From positions 2,051,001 through 2,115,000 of the forward strand of contig NC_088326.1 of assembly GCF_910592395.1 (NCBI RefSeq): a stretch of DNA of 64,000 bases. The letters run 5' to 3'. The notes under the pieces were generated by a model. The model was given only the letters and a program-made list of their open reading frames with translations, did no database searches and was not told the origin of the DNA. The stretch comes from Lineus longissimus. Taxonomy: Eukaryota; Nemertea; Pilidiophora; Heteronemertea; Lineidae. Positions 35,382 through 48,429 of the stretch are shown in pieces. Both the position numbers and the translations under genes were made by a program. Position 1 is the stretch's first letter; every line of letters starts with the position of its first letter.

Positions 35382-38300
35382 TCACATCTGTCGTGGTCGC
35401 CTTTCGTGGGCCACAATCTGAAACGAGGCTGGTTCCCTGATCATGCTAAACACGCCGGCCATGTTGGGTTTCGGCACGCCCTCAGGTAGCGAGAATGTGA
35501 ACTGCTTCATCATGGCTGCGAAGAAGAGGAACATCATCATCTTTGCCAGAGCTTCTCCTAGACATCGCCGCCGACCTGCAAATACAACACCATCAACAGT
35601 GAATGGATGATCTCCCTGCCAACACAGAACCTCATTATACTATGTGGTCACAGGCACGTGAAGATATCCGAACCAACAAATCAATTGGTAATCTAACAAA
35701 CAGAATGCACACATAAAACCTTGACATAAAAGATCCCGATAAAAGAGTAACATGTGTAGGGGTTTGTAAGCTGTTTGTATTGAAGTTCTGGCGGCTAGTC
35801 GATCACTGTCATTCTGGTATCTTCCCGTGCCTATGATCACTCCATGAATCCTGGAGTAGAACAGTAGTTATGGCGGCCGCGGTGTTGGCGGACAGGAAAC
35901 ATGGATCAGTACATATAGACGATATCATGACCCAAGGGATATCACTGTATTGGTGGTGATCTCCTGTGGTCTCACTAGCCAGTGGTGATCAGGTCAACAT
36001 TGGTCCCCCTTAAAAAAAAAGTTCTTCAATCTCAGGCGATTACCATGGATACAGATGAGCCTATCATATCGCTATTGCTGCATGTTCAAATGTCGGTGTC
36101 CTGGGTATTTTGTGAAGAGGTAGCTCTGACGATTATTTGAGGAAAATATCAGCTTCTTCTGTGCACGTCCGCAGTGACCAGGCCTCGCATTCTATGTATA
36201 GCTCAATCGGATGTTGACATGAACTGGTTCCTGTCAGAGTGCACATGTTCTCAAGGTGAGACTTCGAGGTCAAAATGCTCAAAGAAAAGCCGCAACGACA
36301 CCCTATTTTGGTATCAAAATTTAAAATTGTTATTATTTGGCTTTCTCAAGGTGATAAGTAGAAGTTTCTAAAAATATTATTTCACCATCCATGTTAATTG
36401 TCAAGTTATAAGGCGGCAAGGTGAAATTTTCAAAATTTTCATCGATGTACAGGGTGTCTCATGTATTGTGCTGCCCCCATGTTCTCATGACTGAATTACT
36501 TGATAACAATGAAAGCTGGCCAGATGTATTCTAGAAGCGACAAGCTATTCAGAAATGTATAGGTTTATGTGTGAGAGTGATATACTGCAAGGTCGACAGC
36601 CACTTGAACAGGGGTATGCATGAAATGACGTCGCGCCATTTGTGGAGCCAGGTAGGCCCGGCCATTGCACTGGCTAGTGAGACCTGTACCTGACATGCAC
36701 ATTTGTCAACTCACCTACACCAAAATTCATAAGCCTGTCCTGATTTCGCAAGTCCCCATCTTCCGTCAGAAAGTTTCGCGGGTCAAAAACATCCGGGTAT
36801 TGCCATAGAGTTGGATCGCGAAACACCGCCCATTGGTTCCCAAAAACTGCTGTTCCTGCAGGAATCCTATAACCTTGGAACTCAATATCGGTGCCGAGGT
36901 TACAATGTGGCATGCCATTTCCTGAAACCGTGCTAAATCGTTGGACTTCGAGTAAGACAGCATGCGTGTAGATGGCATGTTTCTTATCTGACAGTGTCGG
37001 CAAGTCAGCCATCTTGGATTCGTTGTCGGCCATCTTATAGACCCTGTCGAGGTCATCTTGGACTTTTTGCTGTATATCAGGATGCGTTGCCATGTACAGA
37101 AGGGCCCATCGTAAGGTCCCTGATACTGTCTCCCCTCCCGCCTTGAAAAGGTCGCCTATAACATTCACCAGCTGGAGTCCTAGAAAATAAAAGGTTGTTA
37201 GAATTAGAATCGTGTGAAGCAATATTTTTTGCAATTCGGCACGGCACAATCATTTTTTACCATCGCACCCGCTAGAGGTCGCAGTGTCATGAAAATCGCG
37301 CCTGCTTACTATTTCTCAATTTGTAAAACCAATTAATTGCGGTAACCGCACCGCGACTCTTTTGATGGTGACATTATGTCTCCGTGGAACTGGAACTGAA
37401 GAAATACGTGCAAATCTAGCACTATTGATTAGTCGGCCATCTTGGAATCATTGTCATCATCTTGGAGTTTGTGATCATGTTCTCGGCTTGTTTCGATACA
37501 TTGTGGAAAACAGGGACTCAAATACAGTCGTGTTCATCATTGATCGGACGGACACTCACTGTTTTCTGCACTGAGTTCATTTCCTGGAAGCTGTGCGATG
37601 TAGGCGTCGATAAAGTCCCGTGGATTCTCGGAGTCAAGCGATGTCAGGTGGTTAGCCACGTGACTTTCGAAGAACGCGGCCAACGTTGCATCATTACTCA
37701 GTAAACGTTGAAAACAAAACGCATCCCCTGGAATAAATTTCAGGAACGGGAATATATCCAGTAGCATCAGGCGACGGAGATGTATCAGACTGTCGCTGAA
37801 CACTTTGAAATAGTTCACGAATTCTTCATCGTCGTAGTTGTAACGTTGATCGAAAAGTAAACAGGAAATGACGTTTGTGACAGCCGTACGGAGCAAATAT
37901 TGCACATTACATGGCTTCCCCTGTCTGGCTAAGAGTTCGCTAATCAATTCTCGTATTTCCTCCTGAATCTTTATTTCCGAGCGTAGCTTGCCGACTCCAA
38001 GGTCGCGGAGAATGTTGAACGATAGGTGGCGCTGTTCTTTCCATAGTTTCCCATCGCTGGAAAGGATGCCTGGCAAAATAACGAAGTGGGTCAATGAATA
38101 GTGACCTCGATCACTGACATGCTATCAGAATTTCGCTCGAGCTTGTTATCTAATACGCAAAAAGATCCCCTCCCAATGCTGCAACCGCTCATAAATTGAA
38201 GGGGGTCAGTCGCTGGGGTGGGGGAAGAGTGGGGGGGGGGGCTTAGTTTGCCTGCCATCTCATTTACCTCTTCCCTTGTGGATAGTCTTGACGGCATACG

Positions 38301-38953
38301 CGGGTCTATCTTGGAACCGGTTGGATTCAAATGCCTCAGAGACAGCCTTCGCCGAGTTCAGGAATATTAGGATCTTCTGTCCGATTGGAACAGATATGAC
38401 CGCAGAATTGTACTTCCGGCCTAGCTGTCTTGCTGTCTCTCCGATATTGGAACCTGAAACAATTTGAAAACTAAGACAATCGAAAAATCGGACCTCTTGG
38501 CAAAGTTTGAAAAATGATATAAAAAGCAGTTCTTCTCTTTTATCATGCGTATTGGTTTGAAATCATTTCAGTACATGTAATTCAAAAGTGATTACGCGTT
38601 GTGAGTTGTTCCACTAGGGTGAATTGACGTCCTGACTCCCGTGTTACCACAAGGTAACATTATCCTTTTCAACTGAACGTGGTTAACAGAAGCGGATAAA
38701 GAGGAATAACTCACAATGCGTAGTCTATGACGTAAATTGCCACACTCAATACGTGCATCAAAAACTAGTTTTAGCAACACCTACCGTACGAAATCTTACA
38801 CTCACCAATAAACGGTAAATACCCCAAGAGTGGTACTCCTCGCGGTCCAGGAGGTAATCTGGGATCCCTTCGCCACCATTTAAGTACCACAGTCACCAGC
38901 AGGGCTGTTAAGGCGCAGATTAGGGCTTCGGTTGGATAATCACTGACAAACAT
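35382..38953 (-). CDS. microsomal cytochrome P450, CYP2 clan
   Basis: Complete five-exon model: 38953-38806, 38453-38268, 38069-37560, 37179-36715, 35575-35382; 500 residues, all introns GT-AG and phase 1. It is a heme monooxygenase anchored in the ER by an N-terminal helix (about residues 9-25), followed by the proline hinge LPPGPRG (33-39). Helix C WKEQR is at 121-125, the oxygen-binding helix I AGGET at 295-299, the ExxR pair EVQR at 359-362, and the heme loop FGVGRRRCLG at 434-443 with the axial Cys441. All key residues are present, so it should be active. Domain order and length fit CYP2-clan enzymes; the subfamily and substrate cannot be told. Tail-to-tail with the cysteine-rich peptide gene. 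Confidence 0.97.
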
Positions 38954-39339
38954 TGCTCAGCCAATAGAATCACCGGTTTCAAACTATGAAAAGTTCAGAA
39001 TGAAGACACAATGCACTGATTGGCTTATAACAAATTACAGCCTCGGGGAAAGTGCATTTCGCTGCTCCGATTTGACAAGGAAACCGCAGATCAGCTTAAG
39101 CTGACGACAGGCTACAAAGTGCTTGAAGTCTGTAGTGATGGCATCCTTGACAAACAAATTTCTCCATTCCCAATGAATGCATTGTGACACCGATACAGTT
39201 TATCTGTCGTATGTCTAATTACCGGTATTGTTGACTGGCGGCCCCTGGATCGGTGCCTTTCATAACAGTATGTGACCATTCATTACGACCTGATTACTAA
39301 TTATAGACAGAAACCAGATATCGATAAGTTCGTGACCCC
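38954..39339 (-). other. P450 upstream region
   Basis: Presumed promoter and 5' UTR of the P450. A CCAAT-type box read on the minus strand (GATTGGCT on plus, about 39018) is 65 bases upstream of the ATG. No TATA box is obvious. Confidence 0.35.
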
Positions 39340-39459
39340 AGCACAGATCACAGCAGGTGTAAAAGGCAATTTAATCCAGGGGAAGAATTTGTCCTATAGT
39401 GTTCTTCGAAGACATATTGCCTAATCCATACGACCGTATTGGGTGGGGAGGAGATTTTA

Positions 39460-39667
39460 AGCGACAATATACATGTAGACCCGCTTGATCCTTTGTCGCC
39501 TGATCCACGGCCGTCCAAAGAGAATTTGGATGGACGACGTGAAACACTGGACTGGAAGAAAGACAAGTGACCTGATCCGCCTCACCGATGACAGTATACC
39601 GTATGGTGCCGTCTCGTTAATAGCACAGGCCCAGGGTAGCCCCAATGGCCGCACGGCTGGCGAGGAC

Positions 39668-39759
<92 letters not shown>

Positions 39760-39762
39760 CCT
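39460..39762 (+). mobile_element. 3' remnant of a LINE retrotransposon with (ATG)n tail
   Basis: The plus-strand frame from 39485 encodes HGRPKRIWMDDVKHWTGRKT and then LTDDSIPYGA, the pattern found at the extreme C-terminus of non-LTR reverse transcriptases (GRPxxxWxDxxxxWTG...). It runs straight into an (ATG)n microsatellite (39668-39759), a common 3' end for such elements. Everything upstream is missing, so this is a 5'-truncated dead copy. Confidence 0.7.
39668..39759 (+). repeat. (ATG)n microsatellite
   Basis: About 92 bp of uninterrupted ATG repeats. The long Met and Ile runs it encodes on the two strands are artefacts. Confidence 0.98.
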
Positions 39763-40051
39763 TTGTGACTGGTGAAATTGAGGGATATAATTTGTAAGCA
39801 ATGCTTTACATCCCTCTTACATTAACCTGAGAATAGACCCAGGTGGTTCTATTGTGGCCCGGCGTGCTTCATATCCATACACTCCTCACTTTTGCAGTCC
39901 TTCCGTTTTCCATCTTCACGTGTGACGCCCCCACCCAATATGAACCTTTATTTGGCTTAAAATGCCTATGGATATACATCATGAGCAATAGATTCATTCG
40001 ATCGAGCACCGCTGTCCTCTTGCTCGTTTAATAGACTTCGGAGGAACTGTA

Positions 40052-40490
40052 AAGCCCGCAGCACACTAGCCGCCAACTTCGGCATTCACAGGCGTTTTTT
40101 GCCGCAAGAGTCCTGAACGCCTGAAAAATCCCTAGTCTGCTACGACCGGCTTCGGCGAACGCGACTTGCCGCCACTTGCCGCAACTAAACGCCAAATATC
40201 TAACATGTTTGATTTTTGACGCGTGTCGCCGCGTTTGAACGCAAGAAGAAGCCAGGTGTGCTACGGATTGCCACCTGAATTGGCGTCGGCGGCGAGGCTA
40301 TGGCCAATGAGTATGCGTCTTGATGTCACATGATTTCAAAATGGCAGCCTAAAGTGTCGGAAAAGACCTGGACGCCGATTCTGGGCAGGTGTGCTTTGAC
40401 CGGGATCCACTAGCCGCCAACTTCGGCGTCAGGAGGCGTCAGTTGAACGCTTCTTGTCGCCAAAGTTGGCGGCTAGTGTGCTGCGGGCTT
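40052..40490. mobile_element. 439-bp MITE with 28-bp TIRs
   Basis: Starts AAGCCCGCAGCACACTAGCC and ends with the exact reverse complement over 28 bp. Internal CCGCCAACTTCGGCGTC-type motifs recur, making the interior GC-rich with respect to its neighbours. No coding capacity. No clear target duplication. Confidence 0.85.
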
Positions 40491-40861
40491 AACAATTATC
40501 AGTCTCTACGAAGACGGTAGCTTCTCCATACAGGTCCCCTTCCACTTGCTCATTTAATACTAACCTATGATCCACTTGGTATGGGTTGACGTGAATGGAG
40601 TTCAACATTCTGATCATGATACAGGGTGTTTCAGAAATGATAACAACTCAAAACTGTCGTTTTGGTAATACCAATGTTTATTGGCGTCTATAGAGTCTTG
40701 ACATGGAGATCCAAATTACACATTGATGAAAAATAGAGACCTCCTCAATACACTCACATTTAAATTAAGTGAAATAGTTTGGTCTAAAATGGTCGATCTA
40801 AACAAGTCCAGAAAAAAGTATATAAAGTATACAGTTATACGTATAAAGGCTGCTAATTAAG

Positions 40862-41125
40862 ATCAGTTCCTTTGTTAACCACTAGGCGCCGCTGTAGCAA
40901 TATCAGCGACACCAATGGTAGGACTCGGAACTAATCTACGGCTATATGAGCTAGTTCTTTAGTTCACCGCGCGATGAGGCTGTACCAATATCAGCGCCAT
41001 TAACGGTAGGACTTCAAACTAACCTACAGCTAAATCGGACTGGTTCTTTTGTTCACCGCTTGGCGACGCCGTACCAATATCAGCGCTTCCAACGGTAGGA
41101 CGGAGAACTAGTCCACTGCTAAATG
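40862..41125. repeat. 88-bp tandem repeat, about three units
   Basis: The marker CAATATCAGCG occurs at 40898, 40986 and 41075 (spacing 88 and 89). Each unit also contains GGTAGGAC and TTCACCGC (TTAACCAC in the first). The units are diverged, so the array is old. Confidence 0.85.
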
Positions 41126-41405
41126 ACTTGCAGTAACTTGATTGCGGTTCGTTCCGTCGGTTTACTCTCTTTGATTCGCTTTTTATACACTTCACAACCT
41201 TTTTGTTTACTTGACAGTGGATCTGCATCTATTTGAGAAAGGTGATCTGCCTGTGACGTCACCGGTTGCCATTTAAACCAGCAGTTATATATAGTGACAT
41301 TTCCAGAGATCGATCACATGTTTTATCAGAACATATTCACTTGCATGTCATTCTATATAGTATTTACCTTTTTACGTTTTTCAAAAGCTTCGGATAGTTA
41401 AGATA

Positions 41406-41425
41406 TGACGTCACCAGTGACGTCA
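41406..41425. promoter_or_regulatory. paired full CRE sites
   Basis: Two complete TGACGTCA palindromes (41406-41413 and 41418-41425) four bases apart. Another TGACGTCA is at about 41253. Binding by CREB/ATF-type bZIP factors is known for this motif; function here is not shown, and no gene start is identified nearby. Confidence 0.4.
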
Positions 41426-43425
41426 TAAACCGACCGCCAAGTGTTAGCGTTTTACCTTAGGCGCATAATGCCCTATATCAAGCATAAACCAAGTCTCTAC
41501 AGAGTTGAAAATTCACACGACATTGCTGTACCCCAAGAGTGTGGCGAGGTGGCGTCTAAAAACAAATTAGATTTCACAATAAAGGTGGCGCTGGAGTGGG
41601 CACAACCGGAAATGGACACACTGGACACTGGTCGTTATGATATCGGAGTGATCGTGTTAAAACAGACTGAATTTGAATTTGAAATTGTGGACGATCACGT
41701 GCCGCTTGCCATGGCGATAATAAAATCCAAAAGTTGAATTTGAATTTGAAATGCGGTCTGTGTATGTCCCAGCAATGTTACACATCCCAGCCTCATTCTG
41801 GCCAAGGACGACGCACTGTGTCCGCGCTATAAAGAAAATGGTCGCTAGTACTCTCCTGATCAGAGAATTGATCATCGTTTTCGAATAAGACTACTAATTC
41901 GACAAAAATTTAAGTTTTTTGACATGAAGAAAAAAGCTACAATTGAAAGGCACTTGAAGAAGATCACGATCGTAAAACGTTTAAAAACAAAAAGTATTAT
42001 TTTGCGAGAGCCCCCCTCTTTAACTAAGGATTCATGATCACTCAGACAAATACTGTCCGAGTTTTTCGAATGTCATGGGATTTGCAATATCTCCCGTCAT
42101 GCTGAAATATTATTCGCATAAATATAAATTGACGCGTTCACGCCCGCCCGCCATACTCCAGGGATAAATATGCTAAAATATTAGTTTTTCTCAAAAATTT
42201 TTCGGCTATTTACACGATTTATACATCATTGGAACAAACGTGGAGGTGTGCATGGATGTCGCCGTGAAGGAGTTGAAGTCGGTTTTTTTACCAGGCAGAC
42301 GTGCCTGCTTGGTCACGTGATCAGGTATGCAAATTATTGCTGCAGCCATGCGGTATTTAATCCCAAGGAGCCAAGCGCGAGATCCGTCTGGACCAAGTTA
42401 CAATGTGTCATTTTAAAAGGCCCCGATCACAGATGATTGAACATAGAATAGCTGTACAACATTATTTACATGATTATCAATATAAGTCATGAATATTCAT
42501 GATAACTTGATAAATTACACATCTCAATTATTCAATAAATACATTTATTCGAGCATTCTCGTATTTTCACGCGCACGCGAGACAACAATCAGACTTTGAA
42601 AAACGACCATCCATGGTCTATAACCGATGGATGAATATAATAGACACACGCGAGTCTAAGTATCAGAAATATTCTCATAATCATTATCCACATTCATTCG
42701 AATATTCATTGACCAAATACAATACGTCGGAGTCCGCACTTTCGCAGCACACGATGTTGCTGTCGTCGTCAGGTTTTGTGAAATCTGCGCTGGCTTCGGA
42801 CCTCTCAGTAGAGCGGGCAGTCATTCTCAAATTTAAGTACACTCGGGCCTTCGCCGGTACAATGAAAAGACCCTCACGCGTGATGAAATACATAGTGAAA
42901 AGGCATGATATCCTGATAAAAAGTAGCAGGAAGAATGATGATGAAATTTACATTTTCAAAATGGCCCCTGGAAATGACCGCCAACCTTGTTCACGCGCCC
43001 CGGAAGAAAAAACAGACCTCTCCTCTAATTCCTTCGCGGCGTCAGATTTGAGCGATGCAAGATCGGCTCAAGGTCATGATAAAACGTTGTTTTGATCGAT
43101 TTAGGGTGAGCACCTACATGACTGAAGAACATGTGACAATAAAGCTACAGATTTATGAAATATCCACAGTCAGAAGGTAAAAATTTGATTCGTCTTATTT
43201 TTTGCGCTTTCAACGCGAACGAAGCTTTATTTCCGTTTTCAAACCGACGTATTCATATAGTGTGAGATTCTACAGATGCAAGGAGCGCACATGCGCAGTA
43301 ATCGCGTTGTAACGTGAAAATATGGTGCCTTGAATACAATGTAGAAAGGGGTCATTATTTAAAACGCTGGCAGCAGCAAAGAACAGAAATAGAATGTCGG
43401 AAGTTGTGGCTTCAGTCACACTTAC
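41426..43425. other. no supported gene; one 160-codon plus-strand frame
   Basis: A plus-strand frame at 42613-43095 is the longest here but shows no domain, signal peptide or splice context. The minus strand has a good acceptor just before 42916, with an open stretch to about 42684. An 18-bp direct repeat (TGAATTTGAATTTGAAAT) occurs at about 41668 and 41735. CpG-richer than the rest. Confidence 0.35.
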
Positions 43426-43521
43426 ACTGATGAACAGTTTTGATGTCAACACAGAAAAGTAACAGAAGAATGCACATGCGTAGATGAAAATAGCAAGAAA
43501 GAGAGCCGAAAAAACCACCAT
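43426..43521 (-). CDS. candidate first coding exon with signal anchor
   Basis: On the minus strand an ATG at 43521 opens 32 codons that are almost entirely hydrophobic (MVVFSALFLAIFIYACAFF...), then a consensus donor (AGT followed by GTAAGTG) at 43426/43425. This is what a signal-peptide or membrane-anchor exon looks like. Downstream exons were not identified; an acceptor near 42917 is one possibility. It is unrecognised and could be chance. Confidence 0.25.
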
Positions 43522-46500
43522 GATGAAATAATGCTGATGTCATGTGACCAGTTCTATAATGTGAATCGGCGGCTGTAGTCTCTCTCTGATCCCCGTCTCG
43601 TAACCATGGAAAAGACGAGTTCTCTTTGGAGTTCCTAAAACGAAACTGTACCCAAACTGAAATAAATCACGCGAAGTGCATAAGAATGTCACGTGTCACG
43701 GGTCTGACCTATGCTCCTTCTGATAGCGACAAATCGACGAAAAGGTTTTTTTTCTTAAATTTCTGTCCCGTGGTATAATCTTTATTGTGACCACATGCCA
43801 TACCTATCCCTTGCTCAAATTTCGGGGTCTCATTTTTTGCATGTATTATGTATACATTGTACATTAATGTATTAAGAAGTTGAAGTCACATAGGTCAGAC
43901 GCTAATTCTAGAAACTACCACTCACTACAACTAGTTAGGTTTAAGTTTGATGAAACGAACTCCGCAATTTGATTGGTTAAACGATGCGATGGGTTCGTTG
44001 TAACGATTTCGGATAATTTGACAACTTGACTGAACAGAATTACATAAATATGACCAATCACTTTTGCATATGATGTGGCATAAGACACTTGATAATGCAA
44101 CGCCAGTATCTAGACCAATAAGAAAGCAACCATCACCCTGGACCTGCGTCACGTGTCATGTCCACCTACCGGCAGTAAATTGAAACTCAAATTTAATCTA
44201 CATTGAACAAATAGCAGCTACGTCTTTAAATGCCCGTTTGAGAATCGCGAGGGGAACTATTTACACCCGGAAGTGAATTATGATCGCGTAACGCCGTAAG
44301 AGGGAGCTAAGTACAGTGAGAATGACATCGAAAATTTTGCAATTATACTTTGATTCTTGTGAGTGACAGTGCTTAAATCAAGCTGGTGTTCTGAATTTCT
44401 GCACGACAGCTGTCGTTTATTAAACGCTGAGAAACATGTTGAACATGAAATGGACGTGATGTGAACTTAAGCGTTTCCGAGGAAACTATCTGGAAAACCT
44501 CGCCAATAACCGGAAGTGACGAGGAATTCCGAATGTAGCTGAAACGGTAACCATGGCGACACCCTCTGTTTCCATGGCGAGGCCTGACACACTTTATGCC
44601 TTAGCGCCGATTCTATATTTAGAAGCAGAATATCACAGCAAGTGCGCATGTTCAGATCACATTTTGTGTAACACTCTGGCCGCCATCTTTAATTCTTTAG
44701 ATTACAAATACCCTAAATATCTTTTGAGAATTCCTCTGAATTTGCAGCGTGATTCTGCATTGTTTTCAACTCCCCGTCCAAAAAAAGACCGATTGAAAAA
44801 GAAAGGCTGGGTAACATTTTTTGATAAATATGCCGTTTTAGCTTATTCCCCTTTTCTAATTTATTCCAATTCTTATTTCGTATCCTTGATGTTACACGAG
44901 GGCTTGTATTTGTAAGCTAAAAAATTGCTGGTGGGCAACCAACCAAGGACGAGTTATTTACATTATGTTAAACATTTTCAAGATATCAACAAAGATATTG
45001 TGACATTCGTGAGACAACGCGTCTACCGGAAGTGGCTCTCCTGTCCAGAATTCACAATAACGCATGCTCGGTGTGACAGTATGGGTAACTGATTTCGCAA
45101 CGTTGGATAATGTAACAACATTTTTTCGCTGATATTTTTTGGTTTATAGCAACACGTTCCATTCATCCATGAAACTGAATTTTACTGAAGTGCGAGTTTC
45201 GTCATGACCTATTGTGTACGTGAAGAATGAAAGAACAGCAACCTTGGAGTTTTAAAATGGTTGTGATGACATTCGAACCAGTAACATGACCTTCAAGACC
45301 AAGGTCAAGGTCAGAATATTTTACTACTATAAAAGATTGTCGACAAGATGTGTCTGGACTTATCATATTTTCTTTTCCCCAAATTAGCAAAAAACATACG
45401 TTTAGTTCCATTGGTCATACGGTACATGTATTTGATATCAATTATTGTTGATATTACTAAAATGACACTGAGCGATGTGGTTCATGTGAGTAAACGTGGT
45501 GATGCCTAAAACTGTTTATATAGTTGTCATAGTAACACTAAGATCATCCGGTACAAGAATGCACCGCAAAAAAGAAAAAGGAAAACAGTAAAATTCGTTT
45601 GAATGAATGGGCAGTGAAGAGAATGAGACTATGTTCAAATGGTTGTGTGAAAAATAAGTTAAACGTAACTGTAAACAGAAGTGCAGTCGTTGCGCTGTAC
45701 AGATGGAGCTGAATGTTACAAAATCGTATTCATATACTTAGTACTCTTTAACAATAGACATGTACACCGGGGTATAGTGCGACGCACGCATGCGCACATT
45801 ATAACCCAAATCCTGATAAGAAAAGATAACAAAGTCTATTTACATTTTTAGTCAGCTCTCCGGAGGTATAAAGAACTCGTGCGCATGTGTTATCCACACA
45901 CATTGCGTCACGTCCGGTTTTGAATTTCAACCGCACATCGTCAGGTCAATTTCCTCGCGCATGCGTTGTGGTTTCTAAGTACCCGTTTAAATTTACTATT
46001 TGAGACTTGAGACATAAAGGAAAGGCTTCCCCATAAAGAGCGAGACTCAGATTTTAACGAGCAATGCTTCCTAATTGCGCAGATGACCAGTTATAATAGA
46101 GCAGGATTTGTGCAAACAATGCGCACTTTTTTTCCTCGTTCAAAGTTTAAGACCCTGTTTTAACAACATGATTTCATCAGGAAAAAATACTGTGACGTCA
46201 CGTTTGTTCTCGCAGAGACGAGAACAGGACCGAGATCTCGAGGGATTTTTACACTTACATGTATAGTCAGCTTTTTGTTAAATATCACACTCATTTGTGA
46301 TCATGAATATCATGGTTGAAAGACGGGTGAAAAATTCCTATCCCCACAAGAATATGGGCTGATGTTATCGACACCACCGAAGAAGCAGAGGCATTGCCCA
46401 TGCGCTGTTGACGTCACTTTCTAATACCCCATTCACCTGGAGTTTGTTCATCAAATTTCTAAATGCATAAAATGATTTCAGTTGAGTATTTTGGCCCCTC

Positions 46501-48306
46501 CACTGTTCTTGAACCCTGACCTTTGTGCTGTTCACATCTGTCAATTATACGCTGGGACACTCTCTTCCTCTGGTGGAAATTCCGCATGATTTCACACACG
46601 GCCACCAGCGGGCGTATTGCAACGACCATATTGAACGCGAACTACTCATCCCATCACCAGCTTATAATTTACAATCTCTGAAATAATCCTCTTCGAATTT
46701 TCCCGAAATATCACAATTTACCACGATTTTGACATAACGTTCCCTGCAATTAGCTTTTTAATGTCATCAAATTCAAAAGACATGCATGGTAACGTGGTCC
46801 TACGTCCACCAATCGTTACGTGTTGACCGCCACCAGAGCGTTTGTCCTTCCACCGGTCGGGGAAATCTTTGGTGACGTCAGTCTGCGAGTTGCTGTGGGA
46901 GATCCGTGGGCTGCACTGGACCTCCTTCCAGTGTCGGAGGAACTGTCTTTACCATTCAGACCTGCTGGAAAGAAACCAGAATATGGCTAAAGTTCGAATG
47001 TACTGGCAGGGGAAGTTTTGAACTTGCGTGTGTACGAGACTTCCATGTCTTTGCTATAAGCGAAACTGGTGCCAAAACAGTCGAGCCAATCGTAGGGAGA
47101 AGCACTGGCCTTGAAATGCAACGTTGTCCAGATTTCTCTCATCTGAGGAGAACGGTCCTCCAAATACCAGTGTATTGTGGGTTAGTACACCAGTATGACA
47201 ACTTTTTCCTTTTTACTGCCTAATTGATGTTTTATAAGTGATTTTTATTTCTCTTAAAAGCCTTGCTAGTCGAACATTGTACATTGCAATGTGCATTGTA
47301 CAGTACAATGTACAGTACGCTCTGCCCGTGGAACAGGCAAGAAGGCTCTATTTTCGTTGCTCTGATCAATGGCCACGTTATGTTTCCAAGTCCAAGGCAC
47401 AGAAATTGATCACAATCTAAGAACTGTCGAAACCTATCGATATGACCATTCGTGAGAATTCTTTGGGAAGACACATGCTGAAGATCAGATACCACCGTAC
47501 CAGTGTTGTGCTGATTACAGCGCCCCTGAACATGTTCCATGCTATAGTTCCCGGCGTGCACCGCGCCCGCAAAGTGACGTCGGTATACACCGACATGTCA
47601 TCACAACATATCATTACACAAAACCATCTTCAGGCGCGAGTCGAGCAAAGAGAGTACACCAAAGTGCTATTGATTGCATGATGGGAAAGGTGTCTGTACA
47701 TACATTACCTCTGAAAGGGTGTCATGCATATCATCAAGAGTAAATAAAGACTTTATCAAGACTTTATTTATTCTTGATATGAATAATAAGTAAGTTTTTA
47801 GACAGTCTGACCCCTTGGAACAACGCGCGACCACCATAACTATTATTACTTTCATAAAACATTAAGACACCAAAACTTCTCACACACCGTTATCTTCGTC
47901 AACGCACAATGTACAATGATCAATGGGCCAAAAAAATTTAAAAATTAAAAACAATGTCACATGCATTTATAATAAAAAAATGGTTAGTAATTGAATTAAC
48001 ATAACTTTAAATTAAGGGATTATGATGGTAAAATTAACACATTCTTCTAGTAAGTAAAACTCAATGCATAATTCTGCATTTTTTTCGTGCAATAATTAGA
48101 TAAAAAACATGCTTTGTTATTCTATAGTATCGACGATGATACTGAGTATTTCAAAGGTCACGTACTTGACATATGTTTCTGAGAATGATCAAAATGTTTC
48201 TTGATATAGTATGCTTTGTTAGATGCTGGGTAAAAGTCCTATCCCTCATCCACAGAAAGAGACTAGGATTGTCGCCCACCGCCGAAAGTCGGTATGGACA
48301 ATTCTG
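43522..48306. other. gene-poor region
   Basis: No gene can be supported. It contains a 120-codon frame at 44553-44915 (good ATG context, no domain), scattered CRE (TGACGTCA at about 46196, 46410 and 46875) and CGCATGCGCA NRF1-type motifs (about 45788), a self-complementary TTGTACATTG-rich stretch at 47277-47320, and poly(A) signals on both strands at 47740-47772. These suggest promoters or transcript ends of genes I could not resolve. Confidence 0.3.
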
Positions 48307-48425
48307 GTAAAAAATAATAGATTTTACCAATATTTTATTGGACACATAGTAAAAATAATAGATTTGACGAGTTATTTTGGACACACTGTAAAAGTATTAT
48401 TTTTGACCTATGTTTTATTGAACAT
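48307..48425. repeat. about 41-bp imperfect tandem repeat, three units
   Basis: GTAAAAA/GTATT-type units start at 48307, 48349 and 48388, each followed by a TTTTAT/TTTTGG and GGACACA-like segment. AT-rich and diverged. Confidence 0.6.
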
Positions 48426-48429
48426 ATAA

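Noticed and set aside
39485-39801. Open frames with long Met or Ile runs on both strands
   Set aside because: They are translations of the (ATG)n microsatellite, not protein.
42613-43095. 160-codon plus-strand frame
   Set aside because: CpG-rich region, no domain and no splice context; length alone is not sufficient in 64 kb.
44553-44915. 120-codon plus-strand frame with good ATG context
   Set aside because: No domain, no repeat of a known family and no clear promoter or poly(A) context; not enough to call a gene.
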